The notes: generated by a model not told the origin, from the sequence alone. DNA of 64,000 bases from Acanthosoma haemorrhoidale (GCA_930367205.1 OV884011.1:107561139-107625138); one strand, 5' to 3'. Counted from the stretch's first letter, positions 45,853 to 59,913 are shown. Made by a program: numbers and translations.

Positions 45853-47989
45853 CTGAAAAAAAACCAAACATTTCTTATAATAATTAATGGCAATTGCACA
45901 AATTTATTGTAAGTTATAATTGTTATTTTTTTTAATGGGTCATACACTTTTATGTCGGTTTAAACAACTACAGTTTTCTTTAATGTATTTTTAACTACAT
46001 CTTGATGTATACGTCTATTGTGTACTTGTTTCCATTCTGCAAAGAGGCACAATTTATACATCATATTGACTGATTTCATGTATAATACACTCAACACAAT
46101 GGAATATGTTATATTTCTCTAGGAGTACAGAGTGCTTTAAAACATTTATAGGCCAACGCACGACTATTTATACGACAGAGGAACACTTGAACACACATAA
46201 TGTTACCAAACATAAAACACAAACTCTAGGTACAGCACAGGGATAAATATTTTAACTATCACTCTGAAACTTGATTATTTGATGATCTATTAAAAAAAAA
46301 CAAATCAACAATTACACAAATCTTTCGGAGATTACCTATTAATCCATTACCGACATCTGCACCAATTTTATTATGCATAGTATTTACTAAATTCTGTACA
46401 GTACTGGACCGAAGTAAATAAACTACAATTTAACCACTAGAAATTATATTATATGTTGTAAACACGAACACCGTGATTTAAACTAACAAAATAAAGCTAT
46501 TCGGGAAACCAATTCCAAATTGACTCGATGACATTATTTCTTTATTGTTGGCTCCTAATGCTATATTTTAAGGAATCTCTTCTGAGATTGACACGTTATA
46601 CATAACCTCATGTTTTATAACACTCTTAGGAAAAGCATATCTACTTCAAAAGCTCCTGAGCATGATAAAGTTGCTCAGCCCGAAGAGACTCTTTTTTTCA
46701 TTCTGGTACGTAACGACGAATTTTGTCTTTCTGCTTTGTTCTATGTTAGTTGACCTAAAAATGGTTCTAAAGTTTTTCACATGTATTCCAAAACACTTAT
46801 AAATTACGGCATCGGGAAGTATGAAGTGGGACTCCTTTCGCTAAATTTTGAGGACGACAAAGTTGATAGGTCAAAAAAAAATTAATAGGATCACAGTTTT
46901 GGGAGCCATCAATAGAATGTGGGTTTTTTATGCCACACCAGCTAATTTCATTTAGTTGTCAATATTTACTTTGTCAATAAAGCGAGTTTTAGTGGCCAAG
47001 GCGGTTGTTGTATTTTTGATAATTTTTTCATGTCTTGTGTTCACGTTCTACGCCCCTTATTTAGTTAACGTATATATCTCAAAAAAATAATTCAGTAAAA
47101 TGTTTTAGTCCAAACATACAGACAAAAGTTGATTTTTTTTTAATCACTTTGAAGGTAGAGTCTCCCCCTTCGAGCTCTACAATTATGATGTTGTTACTAA
47201 AGATATTCAGAGCTGCTTACCACTAATCCCTGCTGGTATCACTTGATCTTGATTTGTGTTGGTGTCGTTTAAGTTAGCAAGCTCACTTAGTAAGCTCAAC
47301 TTAGAGATAAACCGAGCGAAGCGAACTGAGCTCTAGACGACTCCACTGTAGAGTGCGCGTTGTAATCAAAACATTTGTTTTTATAGCTTCTTTGTGCACA
47401 TCCGTTTTGAATTGGGGATGGGGAGGTCGCGTCCGGTAGGTATTCGTTAGATTCTAGGTCAAATATCTTATACATGCCAAATTCCAAGAGGGAACAATGA
47501 CAGGGACTGCAAACAGGAAAAACAGGAAGACGTATAAAAAAGTAGTCTATCATCGATGATTACCCATATTAAATGAACTCGGTTTTTGCTTGCGGCTTCG
47601 TACGCACGAAAATCTCGTCGCTTCGTAGCGCTACTTAACTATTTTTTATCTGGAGGTTTTGATTTTAGTGTTTGATTTTCAGGCATCAGAGGTTTTTAAT
47701 ACTTCTTTAATACTCCCCTTTCCATGGCTACTACAGCAGGATATTAAAATACAGCAGATACCGCGGGAAGCGGACTAATTTTACAATTTATGACTATTTT
47801 ATTGTTGGAACGTTTTATTTTATAATTCAAAATAAACTCTTTAACAAGCGCATTCTATTGGCAACTAAAAGCAAAAGTCCAGAATAGAAATGATAAAGTA
47901 AAATATTTTGAAAACTATAATATTAATTTAACTCGAAAGTTGATTATAAACATCATCGAGCCACAAGACTCGATAGCTAATATACTTTA

Positions 47990-48185
47990 TCTGATCTCCA
48001 GTAGATGTACTCTCATATTTTCTTTGAAGTAATCCACATGAGTTTTGTTAAATGAGTTAACTTCACCGCGAGATGACACTCGAAAATGTGAGCTCCTCTC
48101 AGGTCTCTTCTAGTGACGTCTAAACCCGTGAGATGTTTCTTGTAAGCTATAGTGCATTCGTCCCACACGATATGTGGCAATCGTC
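47990..48185 (-). pseudogene. Relic of a Helitron PIF1-type helicase
   Basis: On the minus strand one frame reads PHIVWDECTIAYKKHLTGLD then VTRRDLRG. This matches the Walker B region of Helitron/PIF1 helicases (family form: V-W-D-E-x-T-M-A-H-K-x-x-L-x-A-L-D-R-T-L-x-D-L-R). About 100 bases further on, another frame gives NMRVHL, the conserved NMR block that follows a few dozen residues later in Helitron proteins. The spacer is too short and stops interrupt it, so it is dead. The neighbouring 48190-48340 may belong to the same element. Confidence 0.65.
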
Positions 48186-49045
48186 ACTTTTTCCAGTCGT
48201 GTACATCCAGAGACATCTCTTTGCTATAATGTCAATTAGTTTAAACTTCTTCTATTCGAATTACCTCCCAATCACGTCATGGTATTGACTGGACAATTGG
48301 ACCGTTGGTAAGCAGCTTTACATGTTCTATGCCCAAGTTGTATTCCAGGTGAAGAGGATAAATAAGTCAGGTCTCCTTTATGCCTTTTCACGCTTTGATA
48401 AGATGCTCATAATCATTTTATGTTTAATACTATCTGACGTTCGTCTTGTTCCTAAGATGTAGGACTTAACTAGGCTATGTATACAGACAGGGGTGCTAGA
48501 CTTACCCATACATACATTGTGCTCATTGGGCCAATCGTTGTGTGATGGTGAGTTCAGTCTTCTATCGCATTGGTTTATATATATATATATTTTTTTTATT
48601 TTGTTTAAAAGTTACATTATATTTTCTTTATAGTTCCAAGACGCCTCAAAATCAACACCAAAATGAGCACTTAACTAATAATACCATCTTTTCATTACAT
48701 GTAGAAAAAACAAAACAAAATGTCTAAAGAGTTCTGTTCATTTCTTAACAGTTTTCGGCGGTTCTTCATAGTTCTTTTCAATTTTTTCAAATTTTCAGAA
48801 GGTTGTAGAGATACCTTTTTTTCGTTTCCGAAATCTCCTGTAACCCATAGCCTAGCTTAGCAACCTCGAAAAGTATGAATTAACTAATATCAATTTTTGA
48901 AACAAATTTACATCCCTTCTCGCCTACCGTGCTCATGGAGCAGAAGTTAAAACGGCATCGGAGGTGTCACTGGTGTAAATGGCTCTAGGCAATTCTGATT
49001 TATGTTGAAATATACATATACACATACATCCCTTTATGTTTTATA

Positions 49046-49050
<5 letters not shown>

Positions 49051-49078
<28 letters not shown>
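49051..49078. repeat. (TA)n simple repeat
   Basis: About 28 bases of alternating A and T, within a longer AT-only stretch beginning at about 49038. Confidence 0.95.
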
Positions 49079-49081
<3 letters not shown>

Positions 49082-49642
49082 ATTAAAACCTTGCAAAATT
49101 TGAACAATTATTATTATAAACTTTGTAAAATTTCAACACCCGTTATAAACAACCAATTCAACAAATCGAACACAGCAACAAAATATTTGTGTAGCACATA
49201 AAAAATTTTGTCATCAAATTTTTTTTATTTATAAGAGAAGGCGATTGTAACATTCATGATATTTGAGAATAAAGATCATGAACCCTCACATATGGTAATG
49301 GTCATTTTCCATAATACCCCTAGGAGTGGGGATGAGCTGAAAAGCAGTCTTATTATTATGGATCCATTCATAAAAAATGAGCTCAAATTCATGTTTTGTA
49401 ATTAGTAGTAACTGTGATAATTTAAAAGGATTTGAATATTTTTTTATACATTTTGTCAATACTCTATGTTAATTATAATTATTGTCATAACCATTTTATT
49501 TGAATATATTTCACAATTCCTAGTTTCTCAATTTATTAATAACCACAACATTAGCCTTGAGATCGGGCGATTCAATCGGGATAAATTCCTATGTCAAAGA
49601 CATAAAACAATTTGAATTAAAGATCTCATGACGGACCTGCCA

Positions 49643-49747
49643 AGTAAGTTAAGTTAAATTGATTAAGTAAAGTAAAAAGAGAGATGGTGAAAAATGAGGT
49701 AGACCATCTCTCTTTTTACTTTACTTAATCAATTTAACTTAACTTAC

Positions 49748-49748
<1 letters not shown>
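49643..49748. repeat. 46-bp perfect hairpin, 14-base loop
   Basis: Bases 49643-49688 are the exact reverse complement of 49703-49748; the loop is GAAAAATGAGGTAG. The arm begins AGTAAGTTAAGTTAAATTGA. The structure runs directly into a (TA)n tract. A perfect arm of this length implies recent origin, by a small foldback element or template switching during replication. Confidence 0.95.

Positions 49749-49793
<45 letters not shown>
49749..49793. repeat. (TA)n simple repeat beside the hairpin
   Basis: About 44 bases of alternating T and A abut the right arm of the 46-bp hairpin. Confidence 0.95.
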
Positions 49794-49795
<2 letters not shown>

Positions 49796-52700
49796 TTTTA
49801 GTTTATTAATAACTAATTATTTATTTTAAGTTAATTTTTATCATCTTTATAGAAACGACGAAATACGAGTGGCATTGTGAAGGCACATAGAGCTATTTTC
49901 AATTTGTTACGAAATAAAAGACACCACTGATAATTGCTATTTTCGTTTTTTTTGTTTTATTAGCTGGGACAAAAAAAAAATCAAGTCAATATGATACATC
50001 ACACAATGGATAGTTTCTTTCTGCAAGTGAAAACGATTTTATTGCCACTTTTACTGACTTTTCAGAAATGTTATATTTGACAGACACAAAATCCAAAATA
50101 TAAAATACGATACGATACATGACACAAATCGTTAATCAGGACGTTGAGATCGTTAATTTTATTCTCTATTAGATATAATAAAAAAATGTTTACTTTTTAA
50201 TTACGCGTAATTCATTAATAATTATAATTGTCCCCTTATTATTTTTTACAATTTTACTTTTATTTTAACTATCTCTGGAGCAAAACTTTAATGCAAAACA
50301 TCATCCCTCTATATAAACTATGGTTACAAACATGATGGGTTGTTACTATGGCAATGTACCAATGGTTACATAACAATTGCAGGATTGGTTATCGAACGAC
50401 GAAATCTGTTAAGACCCGTTCACCAACTCGGCAACTGCCCTAGTAACCATTACCTCGAACCATTGAGGATTGAGGCATATTTCATCGAAAACGTTCAGGT
50501 TGGAATAAATAATGTTGTGGAGGGATAAAAGATGTTATATTTCATCATATTTTTTCTTTCAATGAAAACAAATTCTATGGACGAGTCAAAAAGAGTTTTT
50601 CCCAGACGCGTACCTAATTATTAAAAAATCACGGAGAATAATCATAAATTGTATAATAAATCTTATTTAATTTAAGTTATGCTTTAATCGGATTTAAAAA
50701 TACAATATATTTAGTATTTACATAACCTGTGGATATAATCTATAATTATTAGATATGAGACGAGACGGAAGTGGAATTGATGTCGGGGTTATAGGAGTCC
50801 TTAACCTTGCCAGTTGTAACCGTGGCTGCAGCCTCCTTACGCAACTGTTACAAGACTGGAAGGTTTCTTCTGCCCTTCCCAGTGTCCTTTTTACGATCTC
50901 CGAATGGATGTCATTGACAGTGCGTTGGGGATTCCCGATTTTGGACTATTGAAATAAGCTGTTGATTGGGTGCGGTCACTAAAATTCACAAAATTTCACG
51001 TATGTCTAGTCTACTTGCGTATGATAAATACGCCTATGCATAAATTATAACTCAAACATCTGGAATAATTCAACGTAAAGTGTTATTTCTGTCAAAATTA
51101 GAAATAACAGAAACAATCTGATGTTTTGTTAAGTAAACAAATAAAAATATCTAGGGCCGAGCCATTAATGTAATCAGATCATTATATTTATGAACTTAAG
51201 TTCATAGCGGTCAACCTGGTAAATCCTCTTAAAGGAAATTAAAATTATTAACGATCATGTGCGAGTGCTAAAAAATAGTTGTAAGAGGATTGGAAAACAT
51301 TTTCTAACTGGCGTGACAAATTGCTTTCTCTTAGTATAATTTTAGTTAGCTTTGTTTTTTTAAATGATGATTTCAATGGGTCGAATTCTCATTGTTTTGT
51401 TTTCTCATTATGATAAAAACAAATTAAAAAAGGACAACAAAAAGAAACTCAAAGGTATCCCAAAGGCAATTGTTTTGAGAGCATAAAATAGAACTATGAA
51501 CAATAGCTATCTTCTTGCACATAAAATAGTATTTTCCTGAATATTTTACCTATTTCCATTTTTTTTTAAAGCAATTAGCAATAATGATGAAGGCAGTTAA
51601 AAAAATACATAGGAGTGCGAGTTTCTGCAAACAATATCTTCTATGGTTCACAAATAAATACGATTAAAATGCATCTACGAAAATATGATCAATATTTTTG
51701 ATAACTAAAGATTATAGTTAATAATTTTTTAACCCGAAAACCCCGACATAACAGAAATAAATCATTTTCAGCTAAAAATATGTATAATAAACTCACAATA
51801 ATTTAATTAAAATTCATGAAGCCCATACAAGGGAAAGATGTTCACATCATGCCCACAAGAGGTGACTTTTTTTTTAAGTGTTTTATTTTGCAGAAACAAC
51901 TTTGATTGAAACTCGTTTTAGGCTCGCGACATAATACTCCATTCCCTCCATGCCAACTATCACACTAATTACTATAATACTACGTATAATATCATAACTG
52001 ATCACCTATAATATTATAAAAAATTGTTTTCAAAAAAAGAACATTTTGTACCGTGTATATTCAGCGCTATAAATGGGTGGAATGTAATTTTCATTATTGA
52101 TCACCTCCCTCCCTGCCCTTTAAATAAAAAATGTCAGCAAATAGATCTCATCCTGCAAGATGCCCACCCCTAGCTGGCCACCCATGGATGCTAATCAGAA
52201 GTATGATCGTGACTTCACAACTAGTCGCCTTGGTTCTCTTCGCTTCCTTCTTCCTGGCTGTAACATTCCATCTCATATGTCTAGAACTATTCACAATCAT
52301 ATTTTCTTTAGTAGGCTTCAGTTTACTTGTCACATAATTAAGTATACAGCTCCCGTGTGTGAGCTGTAGTACATCCAGGACAAGGGCCAACTGAACTTAA
52401 GGTGCACATCAACGCTTTTTATACATGGTCCTAAAAACCGGAAAATTAAGTTCAGTGAACACAAATACGCACAAATTACATTCCCAAATCACCAAGACGC
52501 TGCCAACTCGTACAATCAACAATCACCAACATGGGGCGCAGTATGGGTTGGATTATGACACTCGACTTCATTACTTACCCAACTGAAAACAAACAATTGT
52601 GAAAAGTCGGCGATTGAAATCATTATTAGGGAAATACTTTTACAGTATCCATGGAAAACATAAAGACTAATTAAGATTTAGTGTTTTAATGCTAAAATGG

Positions 52701-55700
52701 AATGATGCGTATTCTGGGGTACACAAATTTGGAGATTCACTATTAGAACAAGCCATAATGAAATTTAATCCTTGGAATCTATCCTACTTTGACATATACA
52801 ACATTTCACGTTTGAGTTAAGTCACTGCATACCGGTTAATTGACGTATATAAACAAAAATCTACAAAATCACAAAACGAACTAGACTGCCCTCCCAATCC
52901 TTAACAAGATTCCTTTACTCGCTAAATGTGTCCATACAATGGCATCACAAAATGTGTACAAGGGCATCGGGTTTTCTGGAGGGCTAACCCGATCCCATGT
53001 TCATGAAGGGAAGATTCAGTTCATTAGTGTTTCCTCTAATAATAAGTTTGTGCTGATGTAAGTCTTAAATATTCTAGTCACAAATGCCCTGTCACAGATG
53101 TTAAATATACAGGCAGGTATATTTTTTTTGAAGCTCTTCGAAGGATGGAGAAGTCCTTCGAATAAATATTCCGCAGAATGAAGGATCATTCTTTAATAAG
53201 ATTCGGAAGACCTTGATGCGTTACTGACATATTCTGCGGTTCTTGTTTTCGCCATTACTGTACATTTTGAATATCAATTAGAAGCCTCCTTTTTATAACA
53301 AGTGTTTTAACCACATCATGTTAACTTCACCTCTTAACTAGAATGTGAATTACATCAATTTTCAAGAGCTAAGTAATGATTTTAATCATTAAATCTAACT
53401 TTAGATCATATTAGTACTGTCAAATGATACGCAGGAGTTCAGAGTTCAATTGCTGGAAAAGTTTGCTAGGCGGAAGGTACATTTCTCTTTTTCCATTGGA
53501 GCGCTATGTAAAAATTACCTTTATATAATAAATCTTAAATGGGTGTCAATGTTTTAAGAAAATCGTTTCAACTAGTAAATATCTCCAAAAAAAAAAAAAT
53601 CGAAACTATTAATGAACTGCTTGCTTACTTAGTACAGGAATTCAGCATGAAATTTTACTTTCTCACTGAAAATTAACTTTATCAACTTCAGTTTACTTCC
53701 TTCATTTTAGATCACAATAAAGACTAATTTTTTTCATAAAGTATTTTTTTGCAGGCAGGTGTATACAAGTATGCAAAAAGTATCAGAAGTACTAATAAGT
53801 ATTTTTTCTTGAACTATTACTGCTGAATTAACTATGTGATATAAAAAAAACTTTACTATTGAAATTATTTTATTTATAATTAGTAAACTCACTGTGATAG
53901 GCAAAATATTTATTTTTATAATTATAAGTAATTCATTAGTTGATAACTCTTCAGCATTTCGAATGGTTTGTTTCTATAAGGTTTGTATAAACCCCTCCTC
54001 ATATATTTATTTACATATTTTTACTACGTAAGTATATTTTTCATGTCTTCCCTGTATTAAACGTGGGCTCCATCCAAAATTTCATGTCTACTGCTTTTTG
54101 ATTTACAAATACCATAACAAAATAGACAGGAGCAATATAAAATTTCAATGAATATCCAAGAAACCGACTCTTTCAATATTAAGCTTATCCGAAGAAGTGA
54201 CAACATATTTTTCACTTTAATCTTCCCGGTGTTCTGAAATAAACCTTTATTAATAGCACCATTATTTTACTCTTCTAAGAGAAATGGGAGGGTCTTTCAT
54301 CCGGATTCGCGCCTCGGTACATTAAACAGCTCCTCCTTTATCCATTTTCTTTTTCTTAAGCTTCCTTCCTTTCTCCTCCCCCTTTCGGCAGAATTGTTAC
54401 TTTTCCAACTCAGGCAATTGGTGATAAGCGATGAATAAAAACTATTAATTCTCGACTAAGTCTTCATTCAATCATGTGCCCCATCCCGTTTTCAGGTTTC
54501 ATTTACAATTTTGTATTGCAGGGAGAATTTCTTAAGAACAAATTCATGTTTTTTCAAGATGCAACTGGAAAAAAAATACTAAATGCCAGAGAAATTCGGG
54601 TGGTTGGGCTTGCTACATCGATATATGACATAGCCCCTTCAATGTTGGAAAAACCTGGGCCTCGAAGAGGTCCACCCTTCACTTGGCCATGATGAATTAC
54701 TCCAGAGTGTAAGCCCGGATTCGTGTACCCGAAGATTACAGTGCAGAATAGGCTCTTCAAAGGATTAGCATTCAAGTTAGTATTTTGTATTAAACATTTT
54801 CAAATTATTATGCCTCAGAACATTAGCAACGCCTTAGTATACCTTGGCGAGAGTGTGAGGTTTAACAGTGCACCATCAGTGGATCAGACGGCTATGTCCG
54901 AGTCTGAGTAAAGTAATGACAACTTCTCTTTGCGATTTTCTAGTAGAATATATCGATGCGACAGCTAGTTTTATCATTTTTAATTTACCATCGAAGCTAT
55001 TTTAGGCATTTTCCCAATTAGACCAAATTTACTAATTGCCAGGATTGTACTTGTCCGATTTAATTTAAACGAGGTATTAATTATGAAATAGTTTCTCTTG
55101 AGGCGTTCGCCAATAGAAATGGTGGATTTATACCCTCCGGGAAGGTTTATCCACAGCCTGTAAGTTCTGATATTGCAATTTTGACTTGATGTTAGTATTA
55201 TCTTCGACCGCAACCTTTTTGCACTCGGGACAATGGTTTTCATCCATCATAAGTTTATCATATTAACGAGGAAAATTTACTGTGGTGTATTTTAAAGTCT
55301 AATAAAAAAATTGAATATTCATTAAGGCAAATTTTGGCTTAAGGTCAGCCTTTTTGCAATTATAATCTAATATGCTGCCACACTTCAGATAAATTGTATA
55401 AAAATGCAATAGAAGTAGATTTGGTGATTCTTGATTACAATTGAATTAACTTGATTAGACGAGTCTAAATTATTCCATCAATAAACGATCGAGTGTTACG
55501 ACGTCCACGAAGACCGGAAAAGAACAAGGCTGACGGTCTACTGGTGACAATTTGAAAATACTAATAAATATTATTGAAATAACACTAAGGTACATTTACA
55601 TTTTCCTGGTTTGACGTAATTGTTAGACACCGTACTATAGAGCATCAGTACCTTGTACAATGTTGTTAGAATTTACTACCATTATGAATTGTCACTTAAA

Positions 55701-57100
55701 AAAATGTCGTAATTTTTCCATCCAGAATGGGGATACTGAATTGATACATACTATGGTTAGAAACTAAAAAGGGAACCACTCTATTCAACCTAGTAAAGAC
55801 CAAAGATGGTTGTGTTCGTGAAAATAATGGAGTCGATCTGAAAATTAATGTTGTGTTCTGCAACATCTCTGATTATTCCGACCATTCGTAGTAATGTATA
55901 AATGCTATTGATGAGCTGTGTTGTCAATATTAAAGTCAACGTTACACAATAAATTACACAATACACGGGCAACCATAAAGGTCGACTAACTACAATCTAT
56001 AGCAAAACATATTGTTTATTATGTAATAGTAATTAAATTATCGGAAGCGATCTAATACATAATAAAATAGTTTTGGGCAGACATAGTTAACTTCAATTTT
56101 TTATTTCATATTTGTTTTCTTTCTATGTTACATAAGATACAGGAAAAACGTACAACTAAATTATCCATTTAAATTTAGAAACTAAGAAACCTACTACTAA
56201 AACCTTCATTTATGGTTATTTGAATTGGTTATTTACTATATATTAATGAGAATAAAAACCCGTAAAAAAGTCGGACACGTTATGTTAGTTTTTTTTTTTA
56301 ATTACAATTTTATCAGTAATTTATGTAAATCACATTTTGGTAATCTTATGCATTTCTTATTGTGGCAATAAGATGGCGTTGCCACAAAATAAAATGGTGT
56401 AGGCACACTTTTAATTATATCTTCTACCCAGGACTGCTAAGAGACCTTTACGTATACGAACATAAGAAATGTGAACCATAAATGTCGTTTAAATTACACC
56501 GCCTGCGCCACTCAAACCTGGGAAGAATGCCATAAAACTTTCTTTGCAATTATGGGTACATAACCGTTACGTGACGAGGGACTTCTGGCAAGAAGTAGGC
56601 AAATATAGGTAGGTGCAAACTGTTCGACATGTCCCGAAGGACAATTTTCATTGGCCAATGTGCAAGCTTCTTCAGTTGTCTCGTGGCTATGACCTCATTC
56701 AAAAACACCTATGCATGACATTCGTGAAAGTGGTTTTCTACTCTGAAGTTATTATCAATTAAAAAAAACCGCTTGAACAACCTGCTGATCAAGAATTTCT
56801 TTGCAAATACATACTTCCAAACATGTCAAACTAGTTGACTCGTGGCCTTGCCATTTTCCTTTTTTTGTTGTATCAAATTATTTTATATTAAATTTTAACC
56901 CTAAACATTTTTCTAACATGAATTATGAAGTTAAATTTATATTTTGAAGTATAATATAAACGAAGTTAAGGACATAGAAAGTGAAGCAACCATATTTAGA
57001 TTGGTCTGGGTGCTGGATACATATATATAATTTTTTTTACTAAATGTACTTCTCGGAGTAATATCATCTGAAAATCTTTACAAAAAAAAAATATGCACAT

Positions 57101-57210
57101 CACAGGTGGTCTGAAAAGTTTCTGACCTCAAAATGAAGATGATAATAAAATAAATAAAAGCTAGTGAAATAAACGCTTTGTTAGGTTGGAAACTTTTCAG
57201 ACAACCCTCG
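57101..57210. mobile_element. Mariner-type mini-element (two termini joined)
   Basis: The left end, GGTGGTCTGAAAAGTTTCTG, and the right end (reverse complement CGAGGGTTGTCTGAAAAGTT) are mariner-like terminal inverted repeats only 110 bp apart. The right end is followed by TA, the mariner target. Bases 57101-57173 also match, inverted, 59841-59913. There is no transposase coding. Confidence 0.6.
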
Positions 57211-58737
57211 TATGTATATATAAATACTTTTTTGTGTTTGAGGTGTTTTAATTTGTTTGATTAATTTGTTTTGCACTTTTATTACATGTATGTATTGTAT
57301 TTTAATTAAAAAAATGTGCCCATGGATTGATGAAGCCTCCTGTGTAATATATATACCCAACATAACCTTAGTTTTGTTAGTGTTTTATTTATGGTTTATG
57401 GTATAAGTACCATGTGAATCAATCAATTTGATAACATGGGTTAAGAAAAAGACACTCCATGCACCTATATTATTGGGTTTCTTTTATGAAATGTTCTTAT
57501 GAATCTCGTACATTTACTTTACACGATTTTTTTAAAACTTTAATTAGTAGCACAATTACACAATGCAGTTCTGAAGGCACGGAACGATTAGAGCGAAACT
57601 GTGTTCTGAAGCTTTATTTTAATTTATGAGATATTTACTACATCTCCTTATTAGTCTTCTACAAGGTGTTTCTTGGTAATTGCGGCATAGCCAAACAATC
57701 ATCTTATTCAAACGATCGTCCAGGCTCTCGTGAAATCGCTCGTAAAGCTTCCCTGCTATTTCACTCGAAGTATGAATCCTACCAGCTATGGTAGACGTTA
57801 GGCAATCAGAATGTAATTGCAAACTGGAGTGTATATTTGTAAAATTATTTACATTTTACAATTATTTTACTACTTAACAACGCAATTTTGTTTTTAATAT
57901 ATTCCAATGACTTAGAGGGAGGCTGAGTTAGAGAAAGGATGCATTTGCCTAGAGCATAAACGGGTCTTTTTGTAGAGCATGGGTGTTTGCACATTTCAAG
58001 GCTCGAAGTGCTTTCAGTCATAAATGGGGTCGATTTACTATCTGATTGTGTGGAGAGAGGAGTTAACAGACCAGAAGGCCGGCCAATATAAGCCTAGTTT
58101 TCTTCTACTCCGGTATCATTCACCGCTCTCAAATTATGAGATGAGATCTTGTTTCGCATTTACAGTACTTTAGTCTCATTTTTTACTCAACAGGTCTAGT
58201 TTTTACCCAGTTTGTTATTTTATTATTCTGCTAGTTATCAAATAATTATTGGAGACATTCGTATTCATAGGTGTGACTGGTGGGAAGTATTATTGAGTAT
58301 ATTTGGAAACCACGTCTCCAAAATAACATTAAAAATTTTAGCCCAATCTTATAATCCATATAACCCAAGATGGAGCATTAGTAGAAAATAGAATAGCAGA
58401 AACAACAGTGAATATACATCCTACGTTACAGACAGAGCTACAGCAGCACTCATGTCATAAAAGTTGACAGGCAAACTTCTTTCTGCCGTCTCATCTCAGT
58501 GTCACCTTTATCAACAAAACTAATTAAAAAGTAAATATGTACTTAAAAATACAGTCAACACTTAATATGCTTCCTATTTTATATTGTTTGAAACTTCACC
58601 TAACGGTATTCAATTGTATTATCATCATTAAAACGGCGCCATGTAATGAAACCAACCCACTCACAATTTAAACAAGACTATGACGATTTAGTCAAAACTA
58701 ATTAGAATTGTTTAGTCAATTTGTAAATTGTAATTGA

Positions 58738-59163
58738 CTAACTAAGTTTTTATCAACATTTCAACCATCTATTCTAGGCGAATGGCTTCGAAGGCTACTG
58801 CCTGTACGGTATTCGGTAATTCGTCACGGATATGTTTATCTTGCTAAATCATACCTGCATTTTAGCCTTAATGATAGGTATCGAAGCCACAGTGCCATCG
58901 AATACCCATACGACGAACGGCAGTTTGCATACATCACGACTAGCCGTCGCACGCTATTCGTGTCAAGGTCCTGCGATCTTTCTACCCGAGCCCAATTTTT
59001 GGGCCTATTTCCCTCAACGACCGATTTGTCCCTGACAAATATGCCCACCTCTAGCCTTCGAGAAGAAGCAATATCTTTATTGGATACCCTTACGTACTGG
59101 AAAGTCTTCGAGCGCCACCCTTTTCTTAATGTCATTGACTTATCGAAGAATCCGAACTATTAA
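58738..59163 (+). CDS. Possible terminal exon of an unidentified gene, or relic of one
   Basis: One plus-strand frame is open for 141 codons, from after a TGA at 58735-58737 to a TAA at 59161-59163. The last part reads LREEAISLLD...YWKVFERHPFLNVIDLSK. A plausible splice acceptor (CATCTATTCTAG at 58766-58777) would open the exon at 58778. An AATAAA at 59201-59206 follows the stop by 38 bases. The stretch is GC-richer than its surroundings, which by itself lengthens open frames; the minus strand is also open for 99 codons. An RHG tripeptide recalls histidine phosphatases, but the context is not convincing. I do not recognise the family. Upstream exons were not found. The mariner-type arms at 57.1 and 59.9 kb enclose it. 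Confidence 0.3.
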   Translation, partial: LTKFLSTFQPSILGEWLRRLLPVRYSVIRHGYVYLAKSYLHFSLNDRYRSHSAIEYPYDERQFAYITTSRRTLFVSRSCDLSTRAQFLGLFPSTTDLSLTNMPTSSLREEAISLLDTLTYWKVFERHPFLNVIDLSKNPNY

Positions 59164-59840
59164 TCTTGTAATCTTGGCACAAGCCACTCTGAGAATACAC
59201 AATAAAGTTATGCATGAAAAATAAATTGAATAGAATATCTGATTTGTATCCACTTCCCTCAATCATTAGACAAACTCAGAACTTTATATGTTAAATAAGA
59301 TATACACCTCCCGAACTGTGACTTGGAAATGTTAAAAATGAGCGAAATGGGCAAATCTAGTACGATGTTTTTTTTTACGTACTTTAAAAATGTTATAACA
59401 ACACTTCAGATCGAGTAAATGACCTATATCGTAGGGGGCATATGTGTTTATAGACAAACAGGACCGTTCTTGAATAAAAGTAAAGTTTAGCTTTGAATCC
59501 TATATCGTTATTCACGTTAACGTGTGAGCTGAATTCTCTAAACGTTTCTAAATCGTTCCATCCTCCAGGCAAGTTACCATGAACTTGTTCTGTTCTTCCT
59601 TGCAATTATTTCTAAATACATAATCCTTACTGAGGTCTAGAAATGCTTTCTCTAAAGATCGAAAGGAACCTTCATTCCCACGTTAGTAATTTGATATACC
59701 TAGAAAAAAAATTGTTAATTTTGTAATACTGTTGAAAACATCACGCTTGTTTAATACTATTATGTACATTATATGAGTTGGAATATATAAAAAAAATTGG
59801 TTTAATGATATTATTGGTCCTTAAACTAATTGTTTAAGCT

Positions 59841-59913
59841 TTTATTTCACTAGCTTTTATTTATTTTATTATCATCTTCATGTTGAGGTCGGAAACTTTT
59901 CAGACCACCTGTG
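59841..59913. mobile_element. Isolated mariner-type terminus
   Basis: Its reverse complement reads CACAGGTGGTCTGAAAAGTT then TCCGACCTCAACATGAAGAT and matches 57101-57173 with few differences. The outer flank is TA (59914-59915), as for mariner targets. No second end lies within a normal mariner length. Confidence 0.6.

Noticed and set aside
45762..45947. 61-codon minus-strand frame over elongase exon 1
   Set aside because: Shadow in a different frame from the validated exon.
52131..52390. Overlapping open frames with a hydrophobic 68-residue product, briefly considered as a mitochondrial insertion
   Set aside because: The residues do not follow any mitochondrial protein I can identify, and the hydrophobicity is explained by T-rich composition.
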